Assembly (NCBI RefSeq): GCF_003473545.1
Contig: NZ_QUCM01000025.1
Location: 1 to 49,045, forward strand
DNA: 49,045 nt
Direction: 5' to 3'
From: Clostridium sp. AM22-11AC
GTDB taxonomy: Bacteria; Bacillota; Clostridia; Lachnospirales; Lachnospiraceae
Below the pieces are notes generated by a model. The model did no database searches. It had not been told where the DNA came from and saw only the letters and a list, made by a program, of their open reading frames with translations. The position numbers and the translations under genes are program-made. Of the stretch, positions 24,584-32,356 are shown piece after piece (position 1 is the stretch's first letter; every line of letters begins with the position of its first letter).

Positions 24584-26530
24584 TTAAATATCCAGTGCTG
24601 CATGATACCCCTGATATACAGCATTTGTGATAGTAGAAACTTTTCTCGCATCTCCGATCACACGGACAAATGGCGCACCGTTTCTGAGAGCTTCTACAAC
24701 ATCCGTTCTGCCTCTCTGTCCAAGGGCACAGATCACAGTCTGGGCTCCCACCATCAGCTCATTGCCATCTTTATCCCTGCAGCGGACACCATCTGCAGTT
24801 ACTTCTTCTACGCGACATCCTGTATGGACATGAACATATTTCTCAATTTCTTTTAACAGCAGCGGACGGTGACGCACATTGGCATCTACAGCCAGTTCAT
24901 CCCGCATTTCGATCAGGTGTACTTCTTTTCCTTCCATACCTAAATGGATGGCACATTCACAGCCGGCCAGGCCGCCGCCCATAACAGCCACTTTATCAGC
25001 TACTCTGTCCTGGTTTTTATACAGCTCATTGACGATGATCACATTTTCGCCCTTAATTCCAGGGATCGGCGGAACCAGTGGTCTGGAGCCAACAGCGATG
25101 ATCAGGGCATCCGGTGCCTCTTTTTCCACATATTCAGGTGTCACTTCGCATCCTAAACGGATCTCTACACCGCTCTGTCTTGCAAAACGTGCATAGGTTT
25201 CTGTCAGCTGGTACATTTCTTTCTTAAATGGAATGGCGATCTCACTTTTTAAGATACCGCCCAATTCCTCTTCTTTTTCACATAAGATAACCTGATGGCT
25301 TCTTCTGGCTGCTGTCCATGCTGCATACAGACCGCCCGGGCCGCCTCCTGCTACTAAAACTTTCTTCTTTACAGGTGCCGGCTGTACTTCGTCCCCTTCC
25401 ATTTCTCTTCCGATCAATGGGTTTACGGTACATCTTCTGGTGGAAGTAGCTGCACGTTCTGCCATACAGGTAAAACAGCGCAGGCAGCGGACAATGTCCT
25501 CATCCCTGTTTTCCATGACTTTTCTTGGAAGGAATGGATCTGCCAAAAGGGCGCGGGCCATATAAACTACATCTGCCTTGCCGGAAGCAATGATCTCTTC
25601 CATCTGTGCCGGGTCATTTAAGCCGCCCAGTGTTGCAACCGGAATAGAAACATGTTTTTTGATCTCTGCTGCCAGATATACATTACATCCGTGTTCCTTA
25701 AACATAGACGGATGGGTATCTCCAAAACCTCTCTGGTAAGTGCCTGCAGATACATGGAGCAGGTCGATCTTGGACTCCAGCTGCATAGCGATGCGCACGC
25801 CTTCTTCCAGGTCATAGCCGCCTTCAAACAGCTCAGAGCCGCTTAAACGGAACTCAATAGGGAATGCAGGTCCTACTGCTTCACGGACTGCGTCTAAGAT
25901 CTCACTTGCCAGACGGCAGCGGTTTTCCAGGGAGCCGCCATATTCATCGGTTCTGTGGTTAAAATACGGGGATAAAAACTGGTTGATCAGCCAGCCATGT
26001 CCGCCGTGGATCAGGATCATCTCAAAACCTGCACGTTTTGCAAGACCTGCTACTTTTCCATAGGAAGCTACAATGTCCTTGATCTGGTCTTTGCTTAAAG
26101 ACTTAACCTTTACGCCATCTGCACGTACCGTATCAGAAGCGCCCCACTGGCACATTTCATGCTGTCTGGACTTATCCGTCATATAGGTTCCTGCATACAT
26201 ACCGGAATGGGACAGTTCCAGGCTGGCTGCTGCTCCGTGACGGGAAATGGCATCTGCTGTATAGGTAGCTGCTGCCAGGGAATTTAAAATAGTGGTATCC
26301 AGATGATATGCATGGGAACCGTCTGTCTCCGGATGGACCATACATTCGCTGACCGTTACAGCTGCTGCGCCGCCCTTGGCACGAAGCTCATAAAAGGCGG
26401 TAGATTTTGGTCCGATACAACCGTCATTGGTAATATCTGTTCCGCCCATTGGTGCGGAAAACATACGGTTGGAAAAGGTGCGTCCTGCAATGGTGATGGG
26501 ACTGCAAAGATGTGGAAATTTGTGTGTCAT
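24584..26530 (-). CDS. Fe-S flavin ene-reductase of the 2,4-dienoyl-CoA/enoate reductase family
   Basis: A 648-residue NADH:flavin oxidoreductase. Residues 1-340 form the old-yellow-enzyme TIM barrel with catalytic HGGHG followed by QFLSPYFNHRTDEYGGSLENR. A cysteine cluster CLRCFTC...RRCTVNP (about 348-371) binds 4Fe-4S; its first three Cys are C-x2-C-x2-C, one residue tighter than the C-x2-C-x3-C of classical DCR. The C-terminal half has FAD and NAD Rossmann folds (VAGGGPGGLYAAW, VAVMGGGLAGCECAIHLGMEG). Such enzymes reduce C=C bonds conjugated to carboxylates or CoA esters (cinnamates, dienoyl-CoA, bile-acid enones). Substrate not readable here. Lies downstream of YczE paralogue 2 with a structured repeat between them; both probably share the PadR-controlled promoter. 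Confidence 0.88.
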   Translation of the reverse strand: MTHKFPHLCSPITIAGRTFSNRMFSAPMGGTDITNDGCIGPKSTAFYELRAKGGAAAVTVSECMVHPETDGSHAYHLDTTILNSLAAATYTADAISRHGAAASLELSHSGMYAGTYMTDKSRQHEMCQWGASDTVRADGVKVKSLSKDQIKDIVASYGKVAGLAKRAGFEMILIHGGHGWLINQFLSPYFNHRTDEYGGSLENRCRLASEILDAVREAVGPAFPIEFRLSGSELFEGGYDLEEGVRIAMQLESKIDLLHVSAGTYQRGFGDTHPSMFKEHGCNVYLAAEIKKHVSIPVATLGGLNDPAQMEEIIASGKADVVYMARALLADPFLPRKVMENRDEDIVRCLRCFTCMAERAATSTRRCTVNPLIGREMEGDEVQPAPVKKKVLVAGGGPGGLYAAWTAARRSHQVILCEKEEELGGILKSEIAIPFKKEMYQLTETYARFARQSGVEIRLGCEVTPEYVEKEAPDALIIAVGSRPLVPPIPGIKGENVIIVNELYKNQDRVADKVAVMGGGLAGCECAIHLGMEGKEVHLIEMRDELAVDANVRHRPLLLKEIEKYVHVHTGCRVEEVTADGVRCRDKDGNELMVGAQTVICALGQRGRTDVVEALRNGAPFVRVIGDARKVSTITNAVYQGYHAALDI

Positions 26531-26554
26531 AATATTTTCTCTCCTTTTTTATCA

Positions 26555-26671
26555 ATTCACGAACTCGCGCTATCACGCTCTACTGCCTGCTATCGCAGGC
26601 GGTTCGTTCATGAATGACCCAAGAAAAACAAATGCCACCTGCGGTGTCGCTTGTTTTTCTTTTGGGTTCAT
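26555..26671. repeat. Structured dispersed repeat, copy A (117 bp)
   Basis: Aligns without gaps over 117 bp to copy B at 29948-30064, with 89 identical positions by hand count. It folds as an outer stem (CGAAC 26560-26564 / GTTCG 26602-26606) holding hairpin GCCTGC-TATC-GCAGGC (26585-26600), then a long hairpin whose arms are GAAAAACAA and TTGTTTTTC with an inner CACC/GGTG stem. Four differing base pairs between copies keep pairing. Copy A fills the gap between the ene-reductase start and the stop of YczE paralogue 2. Confidence 0.9.
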
Positions 26672-27369
26672 ACAATGTCATTCAATTCTTCTTCGATCTT
26701 CTCTTCTTCCTTTTTATCATCTCCGTAAATAAGCACAGGAAGGAAAGAAAGACGTTTTCCAATACTTCTTGCAATAAAGCCAACTAAAACGGCTGCCACA
26801 ATAGTACCTTCACGTACACCCTCTAAATGACCGGAAAGGAGGAATGAAAGAACTGCTGCGATCACTGCCATGGAAACATCAAAACAGACCTTTGTAAAAC
26901 CAAATTCAGAATGGATGCGGAATACCACGGCTCTTACAAAAGACTCTCCCGGAAGCATAACTACATCTGCCAGCACTTCCATATATACGCCAACGCCAAG
27001 GACCAGACAGCCGATCAGAAGTCCCAGGACTTTTGAAATATAGGATACCGGATGAACAAATCCCAGAAGGATCATGGACATATCAATAAAGTAGCCAAAT
27101 GCCATAGATACCGGGATCTGCAATAAATGTTCTGCCTTAAAATTCTTTCCCAAAAGTAAAAACTGAAGAAAGATCAGAAGCAAACTGAATACAATGGTGA
27201 AGTTTCCCAGAGAAAATGGGAAATTCAGGCTGAGTACATAAGGAATAGAAGAAATAGGGGAAGTTCCCAGATTTCCCTTGGTGATCAGGCTGACGCCCAA
27301 CGAGTTTACAAACAGGCCCACTAAAAAGATAAGATACCGCTTTACCTGTTCTGCTTTTGTACGTTTCAT
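26668..27369 (-). CDS. YczE/YitT-like integral membrane protein (paralogue 2)
   Basis: A 233-residue membrane protein, close paralogue of the one at 21535-22176. Shared blocks are GVSLITKGNLGTSPISSIPYVLS, LADVVMLPGESFVRAV, KVCFDVSM and LEGVREGTIVAAVLVG. It has an extra charged C-terminal tail (DDKKEEEKIEEELNDIV). It is the first gene after a promoter whose -35 is covered by PadR-type boxes, and the ene-reductase follows 137 bases downstream. That suggests a membrane partner, perhaps uptake or efflux, for the reductase substrate (inference). AGGAAAGGGA lies upstream of the ATG. Confidence 0.8.
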   Translation of the reverse strand: MKRTKAEQVKRYLIFLVGLFVNSLGVSLITKGNLGTSPISSIPYVLSLNFPFSLGNFTIVFSLLLIFLQFLLLGKNFKAEHLLQIPVSMAFGYFIDMSMILLGFVHPVSYISKVLGLLIGCLVLGVGVYMEVLADVVMLPGESFVRAVVFRIHSEFGFTKVCFDVSMAVIAAVLSFLLSGHLEGVREGTIVAAVLVGFIARSIGKRLSFLPVLIYGDDKKEEEKIEEELNDIV

Positions 27370-27432
27370 AATTCTTGTTCCCTTTCCTGCTTATTTTTCT
27401 TTATCTGCTCCTTTTGGAACATGTCTTTTTCT

Positions 27433-27461
27433 ATGGTAACACCATCATATAAACATGTCAA
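27433..27461 (-). promoter_or_regulatory. Promoter of the YczE paralogue 2 / ene-reductase unit
   Basis: Minus strand -35 TTGACA (27456-27461), 17-base spacer, -10 TACCAT (27433-27438). The -35 lies inside the first PadR-type box, so repressor binding would block polymerase. Confidence 0.7.
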
Positions 27462-27484
27462 TATTTACATGTTTAAAAATACAT
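27455..27484. promoter_or_regulatory. Two tandem PadR-type operator boxes
   Basis: The pattern ATGT-N8-ACAT, described for PadR-family operators, occurs at 27455-27470 and again, sharing two bases, at 27469-27484. A further AACATGT half-site lies at 27418-27424. They stand between the divergent padR-like gene and the YczE/ene-reductase unit, covering the latter's -35. This suggests repression of the reductase unit and possibly autoregulation. Confidence 0.75.
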
Positions 27485-27494
27485 ATATTTTTCT

Positions 27495-27524
27495 ATGGCA
27501 CAGAAAGAATTTGTATGATATACT
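27495..27524 (+). promoter_or_regulatory. Promoter of the PadR-family gene
   Basis: -35 ATGGCA (27495-27500), 18-base spacer, -10 TATACT (27519-27524). It is divergent from the promoter at 27433-27461, with the PadR boxes between them. Confidence 0.5.
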
Positions 27525-27577
27525 GCTGATAGCATGAAATATACTTTCACACTTTTATAATGAAGGGATTTAAAAAT

Positions 27578-28120
27578 ATGGGAACTTTAAAATATGCCAT
27601 TTTGGGATTGTTAAATAGAAAAAATATGACTGGATACGACCTGTCAAAGGAATTTGAAACTACTCTTTTTGAATTCTGGAATGCCAAACACAGCCAGATC
27701 TATCCGGAATTAAAAAGCCTTTCTGAAAATGGTCTGGTCCGGTACGAGGTAGAGATCACAGGAAATGTTCTGGAGAAAAAGGTTTATTCCATTACGGAAA
27801 AGGGCCGGGAAGATTTTTATAAATGGGAAGAAAGTTTAAATCCTTTAAAGCCTGTGCCAAAGGATGAATTCCGCCTGCAGCTCTTCTTTTCAGGCGCATT
27901 ATCCCCGGAAAAACGAATGGCACTGCTGACAGACCAGTTAAAACAACATGAAGAAAAGCTGGCCCATCTGAAAGGAAATATGGGAAAATTTTCCAGTATC
28001 CCACCGGAAGATGAAAATGACTTTGCCGATTATCTGGTTCTTCATGGGGCTGTTTTAAGGGAAGAAACAAACTGCAAATGGTTAAAAGACTGTATCAAGT
28101 TATGCAAAAAAGGAGTGTAG
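27578..28120 (+). CDS. PadR-family transcriptional regulator
   Basis: A 180-residue repressor of the PadR subfamily with a C-terminal Vir_C-like domain. The N-terminal winged helix reads LKYAILGLLNRKNMTGYDLSKEF followed by HSQIYPELKSLSENGLV (about residues 3-60), typical of PadR. The C-terminal 90 residues form the helical dimerisation region. ATG 27578 is chosen because the family starts MGxLKYAILG; an ATG six codons upstream has no good ribosome site. Founding members sense phenolic acids and de-repress decarboxylases. Its likely targets are the divergent membrane protein and ene-reductase. Its last codons and stop form one arm of the terminator hairpin of the converging gene. Confidence 0.92.
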   Translation: MGTLKYAILGLLNRKNMTGYDLSKEFETTLFEFWNAKHSQIYPELKSLSENGLVRYEVEITGNVLEKKVYSITEKGREDFYKWEESLNPLKPVPKDEFRLQLFFSGALSPEKRMALLTDQLKQHEEKLAHLKGNMGKFSSIPPEDENDFADYLVLHGAVLREETNCKWLKDCIKLCKKGV

Positions 28121-28136
28121 TTTTCGCTACACTCCT
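28111..28136. terminator. Terminator hairpin containing both converging stop codons
   Basis: AGGAGTGTAG (28111-28120) and CTACACTCCT (28127-28136) form a 10-bp perfect stem with loop TTTTCG. On the minus strand six T follow, so it terminates the gene at 28127-28657. On the plus strand only AAATCTTT follows. Each arm encodes Gly-Val-stop of the gene on its own strand. Confidence 0.88.
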
Positions 28137-28657
28137 AAATCTTTATAGTCCGCCGGCAGAAAACGATGATAGGTAATATGAAAGCCCTCATCTTTAAAGC
28201 AGTAATAATATCTGTCATCTCCCTGTGTAAAGTGGATGACTGTATCAAACTCCCCGCCTGTCGTCTGTTCCACCACACTTGGAAACGGCTGCTGCTCAAA
28301 CAGCTTTTTCACCTGTTCCATATCCGTTTCATGGGAAGCGATCAGTTTTACCAGCTGGTGGATAAATTCATTTTCTTTTTTATGTTCATGAACATAAATA
28401 CTTGTTTCTTCCGGAAGGAGCAGACAGAAACGGTCTTTCTTGTGGGTGATGGTCACTTCTCCCAGCCGCTCTTTTGCAAAATCTGTAAATCCTGCAAGAG
28501 CCTGCTGCATTTCTTCTGCATCACAGGCAGTGCCAAACAGATTATTTAACATGCCCACAGGGTAATACAACCGGATCACTTCTTTGCGAAATCCCAGCTT
28601 CGCCTGCTCTTCCATAACAGAATCTTTAATATGCTCTTCTAATGCTTGATAATCCAT
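28127..28657 (-). CDS. Conserved hypothetical protein, probably DUF3877 family
   Basis: A 176-residue cytoplasmic protein with no membrane segment, signal or catalytic motif that I recognise. The opening MDYQALEEHIKDSVMEEQAKLGFRKEVIRLYYP resembles the DUF3877 family of Lachnospiraceae as I remember it; this assignment is tentative. Function unknown. A GATGAGG ribosome site precedes the ATG. It converges on the PadR gene, and its stop codon sits in the shared hairpin. Confidence 0.6.
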   Translation of the reverse strand: MDYQALEEHIKDSVMEEQAKLGFRKEVIRLYYPVGMLNNLFGTACDAEEMQQALAGFTDFAKERLGEVTITHKKDRFCLLLPEETSIYVHEHKKENEFIHQLVKLIASHETDMEQVKKLFEQQPFPSVVEQTTGGEFDTVIHFTQGDDRYYYCFKDEGFHITYHRFLPADYKDLGV

Positions 28658-28764
28658 TGTTTTAACCTCATCTCAGATTTTAACGCCCATCTTTTCAGAC
28701 TTCACTTATCATAGCACATTTTGATCCTGTTGTCTTTATTTCCCGACCGCAATTTATCTTATGA

Positions 28765-29790
28765 TTATTTTGCATAATGAATTTTTCTCACCTGTCCAAA
28801 TGGAACCACACCGTCTACAGCAGCTGCTGCATCGATCACTGCATCTTCATTATCCAGGTCGATCAGTTTATAGCGGTTATTTCCCATTCCCATTTCCTTC
28901 ATATAAGAAAGCTGTCTTAAGCTGTGTCTGCTTTCCATACGCTCGATCAGGTCTTTGTGGTCATTTTCCTTCATTGCATAGATCATATCTACACATACCT
29001 GGTCTGCTGCAAGGATGTCTAAGGAAGCTACAATACCTACGTCAGGAGTTACAACAGGGAGAGCTGCAACACCTTCGCAGTCACAGGAAAGGGACATGTT
29101 GCGCATTACATTGATAAATGCGATATGCTCGCCAAAATGATCTACAACAGACTTGGTGGATTCGGTGATACGTTCCATCAGTTCTTCTTCTGCAATACTC
29201 CACATATTGTCAGAACCTTCTACTGTATGAATCATAGCCTTACCAATACGTCCGTCTGCACAGCCGATACCAATGTTCTTGTTGGATCCGCCAAAACCGC
29301 CCATTACATGGCCCTTAAAGTGAGTCAGTACCAGAAGGGACTCATAATTTAACAGATTTCTACCCACAGACATCTCTGTAAACCACTTTCCGTTCTTTAC
29401 AGGAAGCATGGCAGTTCCATCTTTATCCATAATATCTACCGGGCAGAAGGTCCAGCCATTTACCTTTAAGGTCTCTCTGTGCTGCTCTGTAGTATAACGG
29501 TCGCCTTCATAATAAGTATTGGTCTCAACGATCACTGCGTCATCCATCTTATCTGCCATCAGTTCTTTTACCCATGGACGAGGAATGATGTTTGGGCCAT
29601 TCTTTTCGCCGGTGTGCAGCTTTATGCCGGTCTTGCCGGTAATACGGGACTGGATACGGTCATAGATCTTCTTTAAACCGGCAGCAGACAGGTCCCTGGT
29701 GAAATATACCACAGACTCTTCCCCTGTTCTCTGATCGTAAGGGATATACTGGTTTCCATTTGTTCCAGGTACTGGTTTTACATTGCTCAT
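28765..29790 (-). CDS. DUF362 domain-containing protein
   Basis: A 341-residue protein of the DUF362 family. Recognisable blocks are VVYFTRDLSAAGLKKIYD, GIKLHTGEKNGPNIIPRPWVKELM, LTHFKGHVMGGFGGSNKNIGIGC and MRNMSLSCDCEGVAALPVVTPDVGIVASLDILAAD. Many relatives carry a C-terminal ferredoxin domain; here no CxxCxxC repeat is present, leaving the cysteines CDC and GIGC as possible metal or redox residues. Biochemical role unknown. ATG 29790 has AGGAGGAAA upstream; the frame is open 14 codons further up. Expression is probably under a MerR-type regulator (see 29863-29893). Confidence 0.88.
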   Translation of the reverse strand: MSNVKPVPGTNGNQYIPYDQRTGEESVVYFTRDLSAAGLKKIYDRIQSRITGKTGIKLHTGEKNGPNIIPRPWVKELMADKMDDAVIVETNTYYEGDRYTTEQHRETLKVNGWTFCPVDIMDKDGTAMLPVKNGKWFTEMSVGRNLLNYESLLVLTHFKGHVMGGFGGSNKNIGIGCADGRIGKAMIHTVEGSDNMWSIAEEELMERITESTKSVVDHFGEHIAFINVMRNMSLSCDCEGVAALPVVTPDVGIVASLDILAADQVCVDMIYAMKENDHKDLIERMESRHSLRQLSYMKEMGMGNNRYKLIDLDNEDAVIDAAAAVDGVVPFGQVRKIHYAK

Positions 29791-29862
29791 GAAGTGTTTC
29801 CTCCTATTATATATACGTTTTTTACTATACATTTTTTATACATAAAGTCTGTATCTGGTTTA

Positions 29863-29893
29863 AGTATACAGCTTGAAGTTGACTTCAAGTCAA
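29863..29893 (-). promoter_or_regulatory. MerR-type promoter with operator palindrome for the DUF362 gene
   Basis: Minus strand -35 TTGACT (29888-29893) and -10 TATACT (29863-29868) are 19 bases apart, two more than optimal. The palindrome CTTGAAGT-TG-ACTTCAAG (29872-29889) sits between them. A 19-20 bp spacer holding a dyad is the hallmark of MerR-family promoters, where the bound activator untwists the DNA. No merR-like gene is in the window. Confidence 0.75.
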
Positions 29894-29947
29894 TAGGATT
29901 TCAAACATTCAGAAAATTCTGATATTATCAATAAAATTTCAAACTGC

Positions 29948-30064
29948 ACTCACAAATTCCGCACTTTGCGCTCTACTGTCTGCTTACACAGACGATTTGT
30001 TCGTTAATGGTCCAAGAAAAATAAATGCCACCTTCGGTGTCGCTTATTTTTCTTTTGGACACAT
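29948..30064. repeat. Structured dispersed repeat, copy B (117 bp)
   Basis: Second copy of the repeat at 26555-26671, gap-free and about 76% identical. Outer stem CAAAT (29953-29957) / ATTTG (29995-29999); inner hairpin GTCTG/CAGAC; then the long hairpin GAAAAATAA / TTATTTTTC with CACC-TTC-GGTG inside. It lies between two divergent genes, so it is not the terminator of a neighbour. Together with the MerR-type promoter and the symporter promoter it accounts for the 380-base gap 29791-30170. Confidence 0.9.
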
Positions 30065-30105
30065 TATATCTTAAAATATTACAGTTCAATTGCTATAATT
30101 GTTGA

Positions 30106-30134
30106 TTGAAAAGTTGTCTGAAAACTCTTATAGT
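30106..30134 (+). promoter_or_regulatory. Promoter of the DAACS symporter gene
   Basis: -35 TTGAAA (30106-30111), 17-base spacer, -10 TATAGT (30129-30134). The predicted start near 30141 is about 30 bases before the ATG at 30171, with AAGGAGGG between. Confidence 0.65.
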
Positions 30135-30170
30135 GTGTGTAACATAAATATTCTAAGGAGGGAATTATCT

Positions 30171-31442
30171 ATGGGTGAAAAAAAGAAACAGGCTTCTGCC
30201 TACCGTGAACCACTGATCCTTATTGCCTTTGTTATTTTAGGCGCCATCATCGGAATGGTGATGGGAGAAAAAGCGTCATTCCTGTATCCAATTGGCCAGA
30301 TCTGGTTGAACCTGCTGTTTGTACTGCTGGTTCCGCTGCTTTTCTTCTCAATTTCCAGTTCTATCGCTAATATCAGCGATACAAAGAGCGTTGGAAAGCT
30401 GCTGGGATTTACACTGGTGATCTTCGTAGTGACTGCAGCCATTGCCGGAAGTTTTATGTTTGTAGTATTGGGCATCTTTGGTGTCGATACTTCCGTTCAG
30501 TTAGGCGCTGGTGATGCTACTGCACAGGCAGCTGCTTCCAGTATCGGTGACCAGATCGTTAATACTTTTACAGTTGGTGACTTCCCGGATGTCATTTCCA
30601 GAGGACATATCCTGGCACTGATCGTATTTACTGTATTCTTTGGTGTCACCGTTTCTTCCCTTGGTGAAAAAGGCCGTGAAATTGCAAACTGGTTAAACAA
30701 CATGTCCCTGGTATTCTACAAAATGGTAGCAATCTTAATGAAAGCTGCTCCTTTAGGTCTGATGGCTTATTTCGCAAACCTGACCGGTACATATGGTTCC
30801 GATCTGTTAAAAAGCTATGGACGTGGACTTTTAATTTATTATCCTACTGTTTTTGTTTATTTCTTTGTATTTCTTGGACTTTATGCATTTATCGCTGCCG
30901 GTCCATGGGGCGTAAAACATTATTTCAAAGAAATCTTAACACCTGCACTGACTGCACTTGGTACCCGTTCTTCTGCTGCTGCCCTTCCGATGCAGCTGGA
31001 TGCCTGCGATAAATTAGGTGTTCCAAGAGTTGTAAGTTCCGTTGTTGTACCTGTTGGTGCTACCTGCCATATGGATGGTGCCTGCCTTGCTACTATTTAC
31101 GAGATCGTACTTTGCTGCACCTTATTTGGACATCCATTCAGAAGCATTGGTGATTATGCCTTTGCACTGACCATTGCTGTATGTGCTTCTGTTGCTGTAT
31201 CTTCTGTTCCCGGCGGCGGTGCTGCTATGGAGACCATGCTGATCTCTTCCTTTGGTTTCCCTGTTATCGCCCTTCCGGTACTGATGATGATGACACAGCT
31301 GTTTGATGCAGGCTGTACTCTGATCAACTCCTGCGGCGATACAGTTGCTTCTATGCTGGTTTCCCGTTTCCTGTACGGAAAAGACTGGTATAAGAGAGAC
31401 TTAAACAAAGAACTTGCTGAAGCAGAACAGAACAAAGAATGA
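30171..31442 (+). CDS. Dicarboxylate/amino acid:cation symporter family protein with neutral-type substrate site
   Basis: A 423-residue membrane symporter of the GltPh/DctA/SstT (DAACS) fold. Hairpin 1 carries TRSSAAALPM, hairpin 2 VPGGGAAMET. The helix-7 motif NMDGT of the family is HMDGA here. The helix-8 motif reads DAGCTLINSCGD, where GltPh has DMGRTMVNVTGD: the arginine that holds the acidic side chain of Asp/Glu is Cys382. Mammalian ASCT2 has Cys and SstT Thr at this point and both carry neutral amino acids, so this protein probably does not import dicarboxylates or Glu/Asp (inference). The start at 30171 follows AAGGAGGG. Hydrolase genes follow in the same direction. Confidence 0.88.
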   Translation: MGEKKKQASAYREPLILIAFVILGAIIGMVMGEKASFLYPIGQIWLNLLFVLLVPLLFFSISSSIANISDTKSVGKLLGFTLVIFVVTAAIAGSFMFVVLGIFGVDTSVQLGAGDATAQAAASSIGDQIVNTFTVGDFPDVISRGHILALIVFTVFFGVTVSSLGEKGREIANWLNNMSLVFYKMVAILMKAAPLGLMAYFANLTGTYGSDLLKSYGRGLLIYYPTVFVYFFVFLGLYAFIAAGPWGVKHYFKEILTPALTALGTRSSAAALPMQLDACDKLGVPRVVSSVVVPVGATCHMDGACLATIYEIVLCCTLFGHPFRSIGDYAFALTIAVCASVAVSSVPGGGAAMETMLISSFGFPVIALPVLMMMTQLFDAGCTLINSCGDTVASMLVSRFLYGKDWYKRDLNKELAEAEQNKE

Positions 31443-31506
31443 TATAAGAACAAATTTTAGGTCTGTTCTTTTAAAGACATGAATTACGTCAGAAAGGACC
31501 GTTTAT

Positions 31507-32340
31507 ATGTGTTGTAAAAATACGAATGCGAAAGAAACTCATTTCGGCGCCTGTTGTAGCCGGCCCGATCTTTATGGTATCATAATTCCCGGAAAACATG
31601 GAAAGCTCCTTGCTACCTTATACACGGCAGGGGGTGAAGGTCCCCATCCTACTATCCTCCTTCTCCATGGTATTCCCGGAAGTGAACAGAACCTGGATCT
31701 TGCACAGGCATTTAGACGGGCCGGCTTTCACGTAATGACATTCCACTACAGCGGCAGTTGGGGAAGCAGCGGAAATTATTCCCTGCAAAATGATCTGGAT
31801 GACGCTGAAACAGTTCTTGATTTTATTTTAAACGACACAACTTATGGCTTTGATAAAGATAAGATCTATGCAGCAGGCCACAGCCTGGGCGGTTTTGTCT
31901 GCGGACAGATCGCAGCAAGAAGACCGGAGATCAAAGGTGCTGTTCTTTTAATGCCCTGTAATGTAGGACGGATCGGAAAGATCGCCCAAAGTGACCCTGA
32001 AAACGCAAAAGTCCTGGAAGATGTATTAAATGACAGTGTAAACTGGCTGACAGGCCTTACAAAAGGATGCCTTTACAAAGAGGCTACCGAGCATGAGAAA
32101 GAATATGCCTTAGAATATCAGGCTGCTGCTCTTTCCAAAAAGCCGTTATTATGTATCACCGGATCACTGGATATCTGTACACCGAAAAAAGATCATTTAC
32201 AGCCTTTATTAGACGGGATCGATGCCCTGGGCGGTGGAAATATCCAGGTTCTTGAATATCCTACGGATCACTTCTTCTCAGATTACCGCCTGGAGGTTTC
32301 TGATGTTGTAACAGAGTTTTTTAAAGATCTGGCAAAATAA
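31507..32340 (+). CDS. Alpha/beta hydrolase (serine hydrolase)
   Basis: A 277-residue cytoplasmic alpha/beta hydrolase of the dienelactone-hydrolase/esterase type. The oxyanion motif is LLHGIPGSEQN (53-63), the nucleophile elbow GHSLGG (Ser126), the acid Asp222 in GSLDICTP and the histidine His255 in YPTDHFF, so the triad looks complete. A short N-terminal segment rich in cysteine (MCC...ACC) is unusual. Substrate unknown. It is about 65 bases after the symporter gene with only a weak hairpin between, so they may share a transcript. A strong terminator follows. The next gene encodes a paralogue fused to a DNA-binding domain. Confidence 0.88.
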   Translation: MCCKNTNAKETHFGACCSRPDLYGIIIPGKHGKLLATLYTAGGEGPHPTILLLHGIPGSEQNLDLAQAFRRAGFHVMTFHYSGSWGSSGNYSLQNDLDDAETVLDFILNDTTYGFDKDKIYAAGHSLGGFVCGQIAARRPEIKGAVLLMPCNVGRIGKIAQSDPENAKVLEDVLNDSVNWLTGLTKGCLYKEATEHEKEYALEYQAAALSKKPLLCITGSLDICTPKKDHLQPLLDGIDALGGGNIQVLEYPTDHFFSDYRLEVSDVVTEFFKDLAK

Positions 32341-32356
32341 TATGATTTCTTTATGG

